From an uncultured Ignavibacteria bacterium (GTDB taxonomy: Bacteria; Bacteroidota; Ignavibacteria; Tepidaquicellales; Tepidaquicellaceae): a stretch of DNA of 21,766 bases. Numbering within the stretch: the stretch's first letter is position 1; each line of letters starts with the position of its first letter. Location of the stretch: NCBI GenBank assembly GCA_937924675.1, contig CALEVL010000130.1, positions 1 through 21,766 of the forward strand, in the 5' to 3' direction. Positions 13,577-21,690 of the stretch are shown one piece after another. A model generated the notes under the pieces. The model was given only the letters and a program-made list of their open reading frames with translations. It searched no databases and was not told the DNA's origin. The position numbers were made by a program, and so were the translations under genes.

Positions 13577-14944
13577 TTGAAATTTACTCTAAATCCTTTG
13601 ACAAAGATACTAATTCTTCTCACAGCTCTCGCATCTATTCTGCCAGGCAGAATATTTTCACAAGACAAGCTTAAACTAAGCGAGGCGGTCAACATCGCAA
13701 TGGAAAACAGTGCAACTGTTTCAAATCTCCGAAAGAGCCTTCAGATTCAGGAACTATCTACCGGCACTACCAGAGGTCAGCTTTATCCGGACCTTAGTCT
13801 GAATGCAAGCTGGTCAAGGAACAATACTTACTCTGACGGTACGGTAAGATTTGAGAACGGAGCTCCTATAATTATACCCGAGCAAGATTCATGGATCAAC
13901 AGTTTTAGACTTGGACTGAGTACGCAAGTCACAGTTTTTGACGGCTTCAACAACTACTCGAAGGTCGATCTTCAAAAAGAAAATGAACAATCTATAAAGA
14001 TTGATCTCGACAAAGAAATGTATGACATCGCCTTCAGGGTTAATACTGCATACTTTGATGTGCTTAAGAAAGAAAAAATAGTGGCTGCTAATGAAGAAAA
14101 CCTGAAGGATTCACGTGATCAGTTGGAAAAGATCAATGAGTTCTTGAATGTAGGAAAAAGAACTATAGCTGATGTTTACAGACAGGATGTTCAGGTTGCT
14201 CAGAATGAACTCGCAGTTGAAAGATCAAGAAATGAACTTAACAAGAGCAAGGTTGATTTGCTCAGAACAATGAATGTATCTGTTGATAGAGATGTGGCAA
14301 TTGAAGATGAGTCCATAAAGAGTGAGCTTACAGAAGCGGAGATCAACCTTATACTGGAAAAGTATTCTAATACAGACTTGCTTTACAATCAGGCAGTTCA
14401 AAGGAGATATGATTATAAAGCAGGCATGCAGCAAATCAACACAAGCAAGAAGGCATATGAAATAGATAACAAGTCTGTTTACTGGCCTTCAATAATCGGC
14501 TTTGCAAATTATAGTCTGAATGCTGCAAACATTAATGAACTGACAGGTTCAAGATCCTTCAACTTCGGTTTATCCATGAATTATCCGATCTTTCAGGGTT
14601 TCAGTCTTAGCAACAAGGCTCAGTCATCTGAAATCGCAATAAAGCAGAAACAGGAAAATCTGAGACTCCTTGAAATTCAGATAAAGAGTGAAATAAGGAA
14701 AGCTTACTTTGATCTTGAAACACAGTATAAGCAAATTGACATACTGATGAGAAACATAAAATCTTCAGAGCAGGATAAATTGCTTTCTGAAGAAAACTAT
14801 CGCGTAGGTCTCGGGATACTTCTTGATGTTCAAACTGCTTCCACAAAGCTCAATCTGCTTAAAGTAGATCTCATAAATGCTTATTATGATTTCCTTCTTG
14901 CAGAAAGACAGCTTCAATATTACACAGGTGATCTTTCCTACTAA
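13577..14944 (+). CDS. TolC-family outer membrane efflux protein
   Basis: A 455-residue outer membrane channel protein (OEP family). Residues 1-28 are a signal peptide (ILILLTALASILPG then SQ). Two related helical repeats follow, each with long coiled-coil stretches rich in Asn, Gln, Lys and Glu (about 35-245 and 255-450). Typical signatures are LSEAVNIAMENS near the start, a LYPDLSLNASWSR strand, NYPIFQGFSLSNKA in the second half and the closing LDVQTASTKLNLLKVDLINAYYDFLLAERQL. As a trimer it would form the channel across the outer membrane for the pump encoded just downstream (26-base gap to the adaptor). The start is a TTG at 13577; another in-frame TTG (Leu8) could be used instead. The cargo is unknown. 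Confidence 0.93.
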   Translation: MKFTLNPLTKILILLTALASILPGRIFSQDKLKLSEAVNIAMENSATVSNLRKSLQIQELSTGTTRGQLYPDLSLNASWSRNNTYSDGTVRFENGAPIIIPEQDSWINSFRLGLSTQVTVFDGFNNYSKVDLQKENEQSIKIDLDKEMYDIAFRVNTAYFDVLKKEKIVAANEENLKDSRDQLEKINEFLNVGKRTIADVYRQDVQVAQNELAVERSRNELNKSKVDLLRTMNVSVDRDVAIEDESIKSELTEAEINLILEKYSNTDLLYNQAVQRRYDYKAGMQQINTSKKAYEIDNKSVYWPSIIGFANYSLNAANINELTGSRSFNFGLSMNYPIFQGFSLSNKAQSSEIAIKQKQENLRLLEIQIKSEIRKAYFDLETQYKQIDILMRNIKSSEQDKLLSEENYRVGLGILLDVQTASTKLNLLKVDLINAYYDFLLAERQLQYYTGDLSY

Positions 14945-14970
14945 ATGACTTTGAAAATTTTACATTTAAA

Positions 14971-16317
14971 ATGACAATGACCGACAACACAATACAAACA
15001 AAGGAAAAAAATTCCGTTCCAAAGAAGAAGAAGAAAAGCAGAAAACTGTTGTGGATAATTGGCGGAATAGTTTTGATCGGTATCATTCTTGCCGCAATAT
15101 TCTCAGGCAATAAGGAAAAGCTTGTAACTGTTCAGACAGAGAAGATCGGAAGAAAGAGCATAACACAGATCGTAACGGCGACCGGCAAAATTCAGTCAGA
15201 GACACAGGTTAATATAAGCTCAGAGATCAGCGGAGAAATTACTTCCCTGCCATTTAAAGAAGGTGATGAGGTTAGAAAGAATGATCTGTTGGTGAAGATC
15301 AAGCAAGATGCTTATGCACCTGTACTACAGGAGCAGAATGCGTCAATAAAGGTTGCAGAAAGCAATCTCGAGATAAACAAGGTTGCTTTGGAAAGGAATG
15401 AACTTGAACTTAGAAGAATCAAGGAACTGCACTCAAAGGGTTTGGCAACACAAAGTGAACTTGATAATGCTCTCAACAGCGTAAATCAGGTAATGGCACA
15501 GATGAATGCGAATGAAGCACAGATCAATCAGCAGAGGACCGGATTGTCGAGGATAAGATATGACATATCGAAGACGACTATCTATTCACCAATGGAAGGA
15601 ACTGTTACTCAACTAAATAACGAGCTTGGAGAAAAAGTGCTTGGTACAATGTCAAATCAGGGTTCAGTAATCATGACTATATCTGATCTTTCTAAAATGG
15701 AATGTCAGGTGGAGGTTGGTGAAACTGATGTTACCTTGGTAAATCTCGGCGATACTGCAAGAATAGAGATAGATGCGTTTCCTGACAAGATATTTACGGG
15801 TTATGTTTATGAGATTGCCAATACGGCAACATCAAAGGGCACCGGTACACAGGAGGAAGTAGTGAATTTCATAGTGAAGATCAGGATAATAGACAACGCA
15901 TTTGACTTGAGACCCGGTATGAGCTGTACGGTCGACATAGTTGTTGATCAGAGAGAAAATGTATTGGCAGTACCAATCCAATCAGTTACAACCAGAGAAG
16001 ATGAAAATAAATCAGATGATATTGCTAAGGAATCAGAAATTGAAAATCTTTCGAGAGAATCAGAGAAAAAGCAAAACAAAAAAATTAAGCCGAAAGAAAT
16101 CATATTCCTGGTTGATAATAATTCAGCAAAGACTAACGAAGTGAAAACCGGAATCAGCGATGATTCATACATTGAAGTTCTTGAAGGCATCAGTGAAGGA
16201 CAGGAGGTCGTGAAAGGAAGTTTCAAGGCGATCACAAAAGAGCTGGAGGACGGATCAAAGGTGAAAGTGGATAACGAGCCGAAGAAGAAATTCAAGAAAG
16301 ATGAAGATGACGAATAG
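14971..16317 (+). CDS. MacA-like periplasmic adaptor (HlyD/RND membrane fusion family)
   Basis: A 448-residue adaptor joining an inner-membrane ABC transporter to the TolC-like channel. A lysine-rich cytoplasmic start is followed by one membrane helix (about 27-46, LLWIIGGIVLIGIILAAIF). Then come the lipoyl half-motifs (ISSEISGEITSLPFKEGDEV and TTIYSPMEGTVTQL) enclosing a coiled-coil hairpin (about 115-200), a beta-barrel (VEVGETDVTLVNLGD) and a membrane-proximal domain (RPGMSCTVDI, VLAVPIQSV). Within that last domain, after VTTRED, about 30 charged residues (rich in Lys, Glu, Ser, Asn) form an insert, and the C-terminus is again highly charged. ATG at 14971 or 14977 could start. Its stop overlaps the ATPase start by 17 bases, supporting coupled translation. 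Confidence 0.92.
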   Translation: MTMTDNTIQTKEKNSVPKKKKKSRKLLWIIGGIVLIGIILAAIFSGNKEKLVTVQTEKIGRKSITQIVTATGKIQSETQVNISSEISGEITSLPFKEGDEVRKNDLLVKIKQDAYAPVLQEQNASIKVAESNLEINKVALERNELELRRIKELHSKGLATQSELDNALNSVNQVMAQMNANEAQINQQRTGLSRIRYDISKTTIYSPMEGTVTQLNNELGEKVLGTMSNQGSVIMTISDLSKMECQVEVGETDVTLVNLGDTARIEIDAFPDKIFTGYVYEIANTATSKGTGTQEEVVNFIVKIRIIDNAFDLRPGMSCTVDIVVDQRENVLAVPIQSVTTREDENKSDDIAKESEIENLSRESEKKQNKKIKPKEIIFLVDNNSAKTNEVKTGISDDSYIEVLEGISEGQEVVKGSFKAITKELEDGSKVKVDNEPKKKFKKDEDDE

Positions 16318-17053
16318 CAATGACGGAAGTTTTGGAAGCGGTGTTTCAAACCTGATAGAAGTGCGAGATGTAACCAAACTTTATGTAATGGGTACGGAAG
16401 AATTATATGCGCTCAAGGGTGTGAGTGTGAATATTGCAAAGAATGAATATGTGGCAATTATGGGTCCGTCAGGGTCTGGTAAGTCAACACTAATGAATAT
16501 TCTCGGATGTCTTGATACGCCAACTTCAGGTGAGTATTTCCTCAATGGCAAGAATGTAAGTGAAATGGATGACGATGAACTTGCAGAGATCAGGAATAAG
16601 GAAATTGGCTTTGTGTTTCAGACCTTCAATCTGCTTCCGAGAAGTAATGCCCTTCACAATGTTGAACTTCCATTGGTTTACAGGGGGATGTCAAGGTCTG
16701 ACAGACTTGAGAGAGCTGAGCAGGCTTTGGTTGATGTTGGCTTGCAGGACAGGATGAAGCATAAGCCGAATGAACTTTCCGGCGGACAAAGGCAGAGAGT
16801 TGCTATAGCAAGAGCATTGGTAAATGATCCTTCTATAATACTTGCTGATGAACCGACAGGTAATTTGGATTCTAAGACGGGACAAGAGATAATGGAACTG
16901 CTGGAGACTCTTAACATGCAGGGAAACACAATCATCATAGTTACACATGAAGAAGAAATAGCACAGCATGCCAGAAGAATCGTAAAGATTAGAGACGGTG
17001 ACATTGAAAAAGATTACCTCAGTAATAGAGGAAAAGAACTCGAAAAGGTATAG
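16301..17053 (+). CDS. ABC transporter ATP-binding protein (MacB/LolD type)
   Basis: A 250-residue cytoplasmic ATPase that powers the two permeases downstream. All motifs are intact: Walker A GPSGSGKST at 55-63, Q-loop Gln107 in FVFQTFNLLP, signature LSGGQRQRVAIARAL from 159, Walker B ILADEPTGNLD with Glu184, and H-loop His216 in VTHEEE. The sequence type (LYVMGTEELYALKGVSV opening, TFNLLPRSNALHNVELP) is that of the MacB/LolD/FtsE group. The N-terminus before residue 16 is probably disordered; ATG at 16307 is an alternative start. Unlike the fused E. coli MacB, ATPase and permease are separate genes here, the common arrangement in Bacteroidota. It overlaps the adaptor by 17 bases and ends 11 bases before the first permease. 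Confidence 0.95.
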   Translation: MKMTNSNDGSFGSGVSNLIEVRDVTKLYVMGTEELYALKGVSVNIAKNEYVAIMGPSGSGKSTLMNILGCLDTPTSGEYFLNGKNVSEMDDDELAEIRNKEIGFVFQTFNLLPRSNALHNVELPLVYRGMSRSDRLERAEQALVDVGLQDRMKHKPNELSGGQRQRVAIARALVNDPSIILADEPTGNLDSKTGQEIMELLETLNMQGNTIIIVTHEEEIAQHARRIVKIRDGDIEKDYLSNRGKELEKV

Positions 17054-17064
17054 AGGAAAACAAT

Positions 17065-18291
17065 TTGAATTTTTGGATAGAGATCAAAGAGAGTCTGATT
17101 ATCGCTTATAAAGCGATCACAGCAAACAAGATGAGATCGTTCCTTGCTACTCTCGGTATTGTCATTGGCGTAACATCAGTTACTCTTATGCAGACTGCAA
17201 TTGAAGGAATAAACCGTGCATTTGAGAAGAGCATCTCGGCTGTTGGTGCAGATGTTCTGTACGTTCAGAAATTTGAATGGTTTGGAAAAGAAGATTTCGA
17301 ATTTTACAGGAACAGGAAAGACATAACTTTGACACAGTATGAGTATCTCAAAGATAATACGCAGACAGCAACTGTGATGTGTCCATCAGTCGGAACTTCC
17401 AAGACTCTTAAATACAGAGACCTGGTGCTTGAAAATGTATTTGTAGTCGGAACCACAGATGAGTATCAGGAGACTTTCGGAGCAAACATGGAAGATGGAA
17501 GATTCTTTACAAGGAGTGAATCAGACGGAGCCTATCCGGTTTGCGTGATTGGTACGGATATAAGAAATGCATTTTTTGACAATGTTGATCCCATTGGAAA
17601 ATCCATCAAGATAGGTTCATATTCATTCAGAGTAATAGGTGTTGTTGAGAAACAGGGGAGTCTTCTTGGCTTATTCAGTTTGGATAACAGAGTATTGGTG
17701 CCGATAGAAAGATTTTATAATCTTTTCGGAGGAAAGAGAAGCCTGTCTATTAATATCAAAGCTGCAGATATTAATAATATGGAGGAAACGAAGGAAGAGG
17801 TCAGGTCAATTATGAGAAAGGCGCGAAAAGTTGACTACGGCGAGCGCGATGACTTCGGACTCAATCAGCAGGAAGCGTTCAAGACAACCTATGAAAGTTT
17901 AACTTCATTGATAAAGATCATTGGAACCCTAATTACATCACTTTCACTCATTGTCGGTTCAGTCGGAATAGCAAACATTATGTTTGTATCAGTGAAAGAG
18001 CGTACCAAAGAAATAGGGATCAGAAAAGCGATTGGGGCAAAGAGATCCACTATACTATATCAGTTTTTAATCGAATCAATTGCTATATGCCTTCTCGGAG
18101 GGGTGATCGGGATCATGATCGCATTTCCGATTAGTTTGATAATTGATGCTTATGCATTGCCGACAGCAATGCCGCTGTGGGTAATAGTGCTTGGCATTTT
18201 TGTATCGCTTCTGTTTGGAGTGCTTGCAGGCTTTTTCCCGGCCTACAGTGCATCGAAAATGGATCCGGTTGAATCATTAAGATATGAATGA
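17065..18291 (+). CDS. MacB-type ABC transporter permease (first of two)
   Basis: A 408-residue inner-membrane permease of the FtsX/MacB class. One N-terminal helix (about 24-45, SFLATLGIVIGVTSVTLM) is followed by a large periplasmic MacB_PCD domain (about 50-280) and three helices at the C-terminus (about 285-311, 335-362, 370-395). Conserved landmarks are NKMRSFLATLGIVIGV, VKERTKEIGIRKAIGA and the ending MDPVESLRYE. This topology belongs to mechanotransmission-type ABC systems that push substrates already in the periplasm through a TolC channel. The start is TTG at 17065 with a GAGG ribosome site about 10 bases upstream. Its stop overlaps the next permease start (ATGA). Substrate unknown; peptides, lipids or antibiotics are possible for the family. 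Confidence 0.93.
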   Translation: MNFWIEIKESLIIAYKAITANKMRSFLATLGIVIGVTSVTLMQTAIEGINRAFEKSISAVGADVLYVQKFEWFGKEDFEFYRNRKDITLTQYEYLKDNTQTATVMCPSVGTSKTLKYRDLVLENVFVVGTTDEYQETFGANMEDGRFFTRSESDGAYPVCVIGTDIRNAFFDNVDPIGKSIKIGSYSFRVIGVVEKQGSLLGLFSLDNRVLVPIERFYNLFGGKRSLSINIKAADINNMEETKEEVRSIMRKARKVDYGERDDFGLNQQEAFKTTYESLTSLIKIIGTLITSLSLIVGSVGIANIMFVSVKERTKEIGIRKAIGAKRSTILYQFLIESIAICLLGGVIGIMIAFPISLIIDAYALPTAMPLWVIVLGIFVSLLFGVLAGFFPAYSASKMDPVESLRYE

Positions 18292-19523
18292 TGCCAATTA
18301 CTGAACTACTTTCAATAGCACTCAATACTCTTAGGGCCAACAAGCTCAGGGCTACACTTACGCTGTCGGGAATTGTAATAGGAGTATTCTCAATCATTGC
18401 AATAATGACGCTTCTGAACGCGTTGCAGGCGGGGATTGAAGGAGGATTGAGCGAGCTTGGAAGCAATACATTTCAGGTTCAAAAATTTCCTGCAATCAAT
18501 GTCGGCGGTCCGGGTTCGCGAAGCAAGTACAGAAACAGGCAGGACATAACGTATGAGCAGGGCCTGCGATTAATGGAAAAGGCAACAGTTTATAAGAATA
18601 TATCTCTTGAAGACTATGTCTATCAAAAGACATTCAAGAACAATCAGTTCACTACAAATCCAAATAACTCCGTAGGCGGAGTTGTTCCGGAGTATCTTGA
18701 GTGCAACAACAGAGTTGTTCAGTTTGGGAGATTTATTACCAATGCAGACATAAACAGCAACAGCAAAGTTGCTGTAATTGGGATGGATGTTGTTGATAAA
18801 CTATTTCCAAGCATCAATCCGATTGGGCAGGATATTATCATCGACAACAATTCGTTTAAAGTCATCGGAGTATTTGAGAAAAAGGGTGAAGGATTCGGAC
18901 AAAGCAACGATAATTTTGCATTGCTTCCAATAACAACGATGCAACAGATTTACGGCAGAAATAACAGGTCAATGAACATTGCGATACAGGCACCAAGCAA
19001 GGAAACTTTCAATGAGTCGGTTGAGAATATTGTCAGCGTGTTAAGATCAATAAGGAAAGACAAGCCGGGAGAACCGGACAGTTTTGAGATTTTCTCAAAT
19101 GATTCACTGATCGGTCAGGTCAACAGTTTTACAAAGTACTTCAAGTACGGCGCAGGCTTTATTTCTTTCATTGCAATGCTTGCCGCCGGAATCGGCATCA
19201 TGAATATTATGCTTGTATCAGTAACTGAACGAACAAAGGAAATCGGTATCCGCAAAGCTATCGGCGCAAAGAAGGGAAACATCCTTACTCAATTTCTGAT
19301 TGAAGCAATAATTCTTTGTCAGCTTGGCGGTATAATAGGCATTGTTCTCGGAGTTGCTACGGGAAATCTTCTAAGTCTTTATCTCAACAGTCCTGTTGTT
19401 ATTCCTTATGATTGGGTAATAATTGGGCTTGTTGTATGCTCCGTTGTTGGAATCGTATTCGGTGTGTATCCTGCATACAAAGCTGCCAAGCTTGATCCAA
19501 TAGAGGCTCTGCGCTATGAATAG
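18288..19523 (+). CDS. MacB-type ABC transporter permease (second of two)
   Basis: A 411-residue permease with the same plan as the preceding one: N-terminal NKLRATLTLSGIVIGVFSIIAIM helix, periplasmic domain (about 50-285), three C-terminal helices, VTERTKEIGIRKAIGA and the ending LDPIEALRYE. The two are clearly homologous but well diverged in the periplasmic part, so they are not a recent duplication and may form a heterodimer with one ATPase dimer. The ATG at 18288 overlaps the previous stop as ATGA; ATG at 18291 is also possible. It is the last gene of the efflux operon. Its 3' end overlaps the convergent kinase-like gene by 10 bases, and no terminator is visible there. Confidence 0.93.
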   Translation: MMPITELLSIALNTLRANKLRATLTLSGIVIGVFSIIAIMTLLNALQAGIEGGLSELGSNTFQVQKFPAINVGGPGSRSKYRNRQDITYEQGLRLMEKATVYKNISLEDYVYQKTFKNNQFTTNPNNSVGGVVPEYLECNNRVVQFGRFITNADINSNSKVAVIGMDVVDKLFPSINPIGQDIIIDNNSFKVIGVFEKKGEGFGQSNDNFALLPITTMQQIYGRNNRSMNIAIQAPSKETFNESVENIVSVLRSIRKDKPGEPDSFEIFSNDSLIGQVNSFTKYFKYGAGFISFIAMLAAGIGIMNIMLVSVTERTKEIGIRKAIGAKKGNILTQFLIEAIILCQLGGIIGIVLGVATGNLLSLYLNSPVVIPYDWVIIGLVVCSVVGIVFGVYPAYKAAKLDPIEALRYE

Positions 19524-20524
19524 TATTTCATTCCGGATTCCAGTACCTGATCTGCAAAATCCTTAAGCACAGGTATCCTGATTCTTTGTGAAACCAATGA
19601 CAAATTGTTGAGTGCTTTTGGGATTTTCCTGAGAGTATCATCCTTTTGTTTTTTGTGATGAACATATGAATAACTTCCAAGTACCTGAATAAGTCTCAGG
19701 AGAACAAATTCGCCAAAGTCTTCCATAAATTCATCTTCTGCTATTCCTGTCTGAAAGGTATAGGCATCACAGTAAACCTTCGCAAGAACAGCCCTTTGCT
19801 TTTCATCCAGATTGATGCTTCCTGAATAAAGAAATGAAGCAAGGTCATATTGTGATGCACCCTTCATTCCTGATTGAAAATCTATGTAATATAATTCATC
19901 ATTTATCACCATAATATTTCTTGGCTGAAAGTCCCTGTACATAAAGTAACCTCTGTTGTTTCTGGCGGCAATTTCAGACAGAACGTCTATAACTGTCATC
20001 ATTGTCTGATCACTTATTCCTGATTCACTTATTTTGGGCAGAAAGTATTTATGGAATTTTTCAATATCATTTGAAATTACGCTCCTGTCGAAAGCAATGG
20101 AAGGGAAGCACTTGCCGAAGTCTATAGCGGTCTTGCCTGTGGTCTGAAACATAATAAGATCATTGAGTGCAGTTGTATGAAACTCATCCAGAGATTTTGT
20201 ATCCAAAATCCAGGTGATCTTGAATAGTGTATCATCACCAAGGTCTTCCACAAGATATGAAGTAGAATCATCAGACACAGCAATTATTCCGGGAACAGCC
20301 AGTCCTGCGTTATGAAATGATTCCGAAAAGCTTATGTACGCAATATTTTCTTCAACTTGATCATTGTGAACAGCAATATAGGAAACATTGTCAAGCGCAA
20401 GCCTGTAGATCTTTCTTTCAGAAGAATCTGCTTTAAGTGAAACAATAGTTGAAAAGTCTTCACCTGTTGCTTTCCTGAATAAATGGCGGAAGCTGTTGAG
20501 TAATATTTCTCTGGAATAGGACAA
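19514..20524 (-). CDS. Aminoglycoside-phosphotransferase-fold kinase (COG3178/AmgK-like)
   Basis: A 336-residue cytoplasmic small-molecule kinase of the APH/choline-kinase fold, resembling COG3178 proteins such as AmgK, which phosphorylates N-acetylmuramic acid or N-acetylglucosamine in cell-wall recycling. Visible are the glycine-loop equivalent DSSERKIYRL (34-42), VEDLGDDTLF (92-101), the catalytic loop FMYRDFQPRNIMV with Asp198 and Asn203, and the metal-binding IDFQSGM with Asp215. The usual His of the HxD motif is Tyr196 (YRD), which may be normal for this branch. The start is TTG at 20524, the only usual start in the open frame, two bases after the epimerase stop. Its place after an epimerase suggests sugar metabolism, but the substrate is inferred. 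An antibiotic-resistance role is not supported. Confidence 0.82.
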   Translation of the reverse strand: MSYSREILLNSFRHLFRKATGEDFSTIVSLKADSSERKIYRLALDNVSYIAVHNDQVEENIAYISFSESFHNAGLAVPGIIAVSDDSTSYLVEDLGDDTLFKITWILDTKSLDEFHTTALNDLIMFQTTGKTAIDFGKCFPSIAFDRSVISNDIEKFHKYFLPKISESGISDQTMMTVIDVLSEIAARNNRGYFMYRDFQPRNIMVINDELYYIDFQSGMKGASQYDLASFLYSGSINLDEKQRAVLAKVYCDAYTFQTGIAEDEFMEDFGEFVLLRLIQVLGSYSYVHHKKQKDDTLRKIPKALNNLSLVSQRIRIPVLKDFADQVLESGMKYYS

Positions 20525-20526
20525 TT

Positions 20527-21456
20527 CTATTTTTGCAGCAGGTTTGTCAGAGCCGTGTGGATATCAGGATATTCAAACACAAATCCTTCATTCACTGCTT
20601 TTTCAGGAATAGCTCTTTGTCCGGTAAGAAGGCTTTCAGCAAATTCACCAAGTGCAAGCCTCAGTGCAAAGGCCGGAGCAGGAAGAATAAGTTTTCGATG
20701 CAGGATCTTTGCGGCTTCTATGATCAGATCTTTGTTCCTTTTCGGGTCGGGCGCTGTGGCGTTCACTGGTCCATGAAGTGATTCATTCTCAATGGCAAAA
20801 TCATAAAGATTAATCAGGTCATGGATATGAATCCATGAAAGCCATTGCATTCCGCTGCCCTGATATGAGCCGAAAAAGAATTTGAATGGGGTCAGCAGTT
20901 TCGGAAGAGCTCCGTTTGATTTGTCAAAGACGATGCCTGTTCTTACAGTAATAACTCTCGTTCCGGAATCCTTCGCATACATTGCTTCACGTTCCCAATC
21001 CTTGCAGACATGGGCAAGGAAGTCGTTGCCTGCTGTAGAATCTTCATTCAGGATCTCATCACCCTTGTCACCGTAGTATCCTACTCCTGATGCACTTATC
21101 AGGCATGCAGGTGGAGTACTGCTGTGTTTAATGGCATGAACCAACCGTCTTGTAAGATTGATACGACTGTTGTAGATCTCTTCTTTGTATTCATTAGTCC
21201 ACCTCTTCTCGCCAACATTTGCACCGGCCAGATTTATAACGACATCAACATCAGAAAGCAACTTTGACAGCAAGTCAGGGGATTCGTAATTGTCATAATT
21301 AAATGCTTCAAGCGCATAATGCTTTTCAAACATGCTTCTTGCCGCCTTTGCATTTCCGGTTAAGATCTTGACATAGGCGCCTTCATTACAGAGTTTGCGG
21401 GTGAGCGGCTTCCCGATCATACCAGTAGCTCCCGTAATAAGAATCCTTTTCCTCAT
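20527..21456 (-). CDS. TIGR01777-family NAD(P)-binding epimerase/oxidoreductase (YfcH/SDR39U1-like)
   Basis: A 309-residue cytoplasmic extended-SDR protein. The Rossmann loop GATGMIG is at 9-15; NLAGANVGEKRW at 75-86 is a family hallmark; SASGVGYYG at 121-129 carries the Ser and Tyr of the active-site region; DWEREA, VRTGIVFDK and QWLSWIHIHDL follow. The C-terminal DUF1731 part includes GPVNATAPDP and LLTGQRAIPEKA. Length is standard. The biochemical reaction of TIGR01777 proteins is not established, so 'sugar nucleotide epimerase' is only a family label. ATG at 21456 is used. It is the first gene of a two-gene unit with the kinase-like gene. The 310 bases upstream hold its promoter, which I could not place. 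Confidence 0.9.
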   Translation of the reverse strand: MRKRILITGATGMIGKPLTRKLCNEGAYVKILTGNAKAARSMFEKHYALEAFNYDNYESPDLLSKLLSDVDVVINLAGANVGEKRWTNEYKEEIYNSRINLTRRLVHAIKHSSTPPACLISASGVGYYGDKGDEILNEDSTAGNDFLAHVCKDWEREAMYAKDSGTRVITVRTGIVFDKSNGALPKLLTPFKFFFGSYQGSGMQWLSWIHIHDLINLYDFAIENESLHGPVNATAPDPKRNKDLIIEAAKILHRKLILPAPAFALRLALGEFAESLLTGQRAIPEKAVNEGFVFEYPDIHTALTNLLQK

Positions 21457-21641
21457 GGATTGAGTTTAACTTTCGCGTACTTGATTGAATGGTGCAATAT
21501 AAATATTACGAAATGATTTATGAATACAATCATTAGAGCTCTTTATCACTATGAACCCACATCTGTCCAAAACGTTTTACTTGGAAAACAGTTTGCTCGA
21601 ACCATTTACATAGAATAAAATCATTTCCGCTTTCTTTTGAA

Positions 21642-21664
21642 CCCCCGATAGAATCATTCGGGGG
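21642..21664. repeat. GC-rich hairpin in repeat-rich intergenic region
   Basis: CCCCCGA (21642-21648) and TCGGGGG (21658-21664) form a perfect 7-bp stem with a 9-base loop. No T run follows in either direction, so it is read as an intergenic palindromic repeat, not a terminator. The bases 21457-21641 before it show no gene and no other clear signal. Confidence 0.55.
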
Positions 21665-21690
21665 CAGGCTAAGAAAGCTTGGCAAAGAAA

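Noticed and set aside
15948..16349. 133-residue minus-strand open frame, rich in Ser and Phe
   Set aside because: It is the antisense of the Lys/Glu-rich end of the adaptor gene and overlaps the ATPase start; its composition is what the complement of such codons gives, and it shows no domain.
19514..20524. Aminoglycoside resistance gene
   Set aside because: The fold is shared, but the motifs (RDFQPRN, IDFQSG) and the chromosomal pairing with a TIGR01777 gene fit the COG3178 sugar-kinase branch; there is no mobile or resistance context.
21642..21664. Terminator from the CCCCCGA/TCGGGGG hairpin
   Set aside because: No T run follows on either strand and no gene ends nearby in the window.
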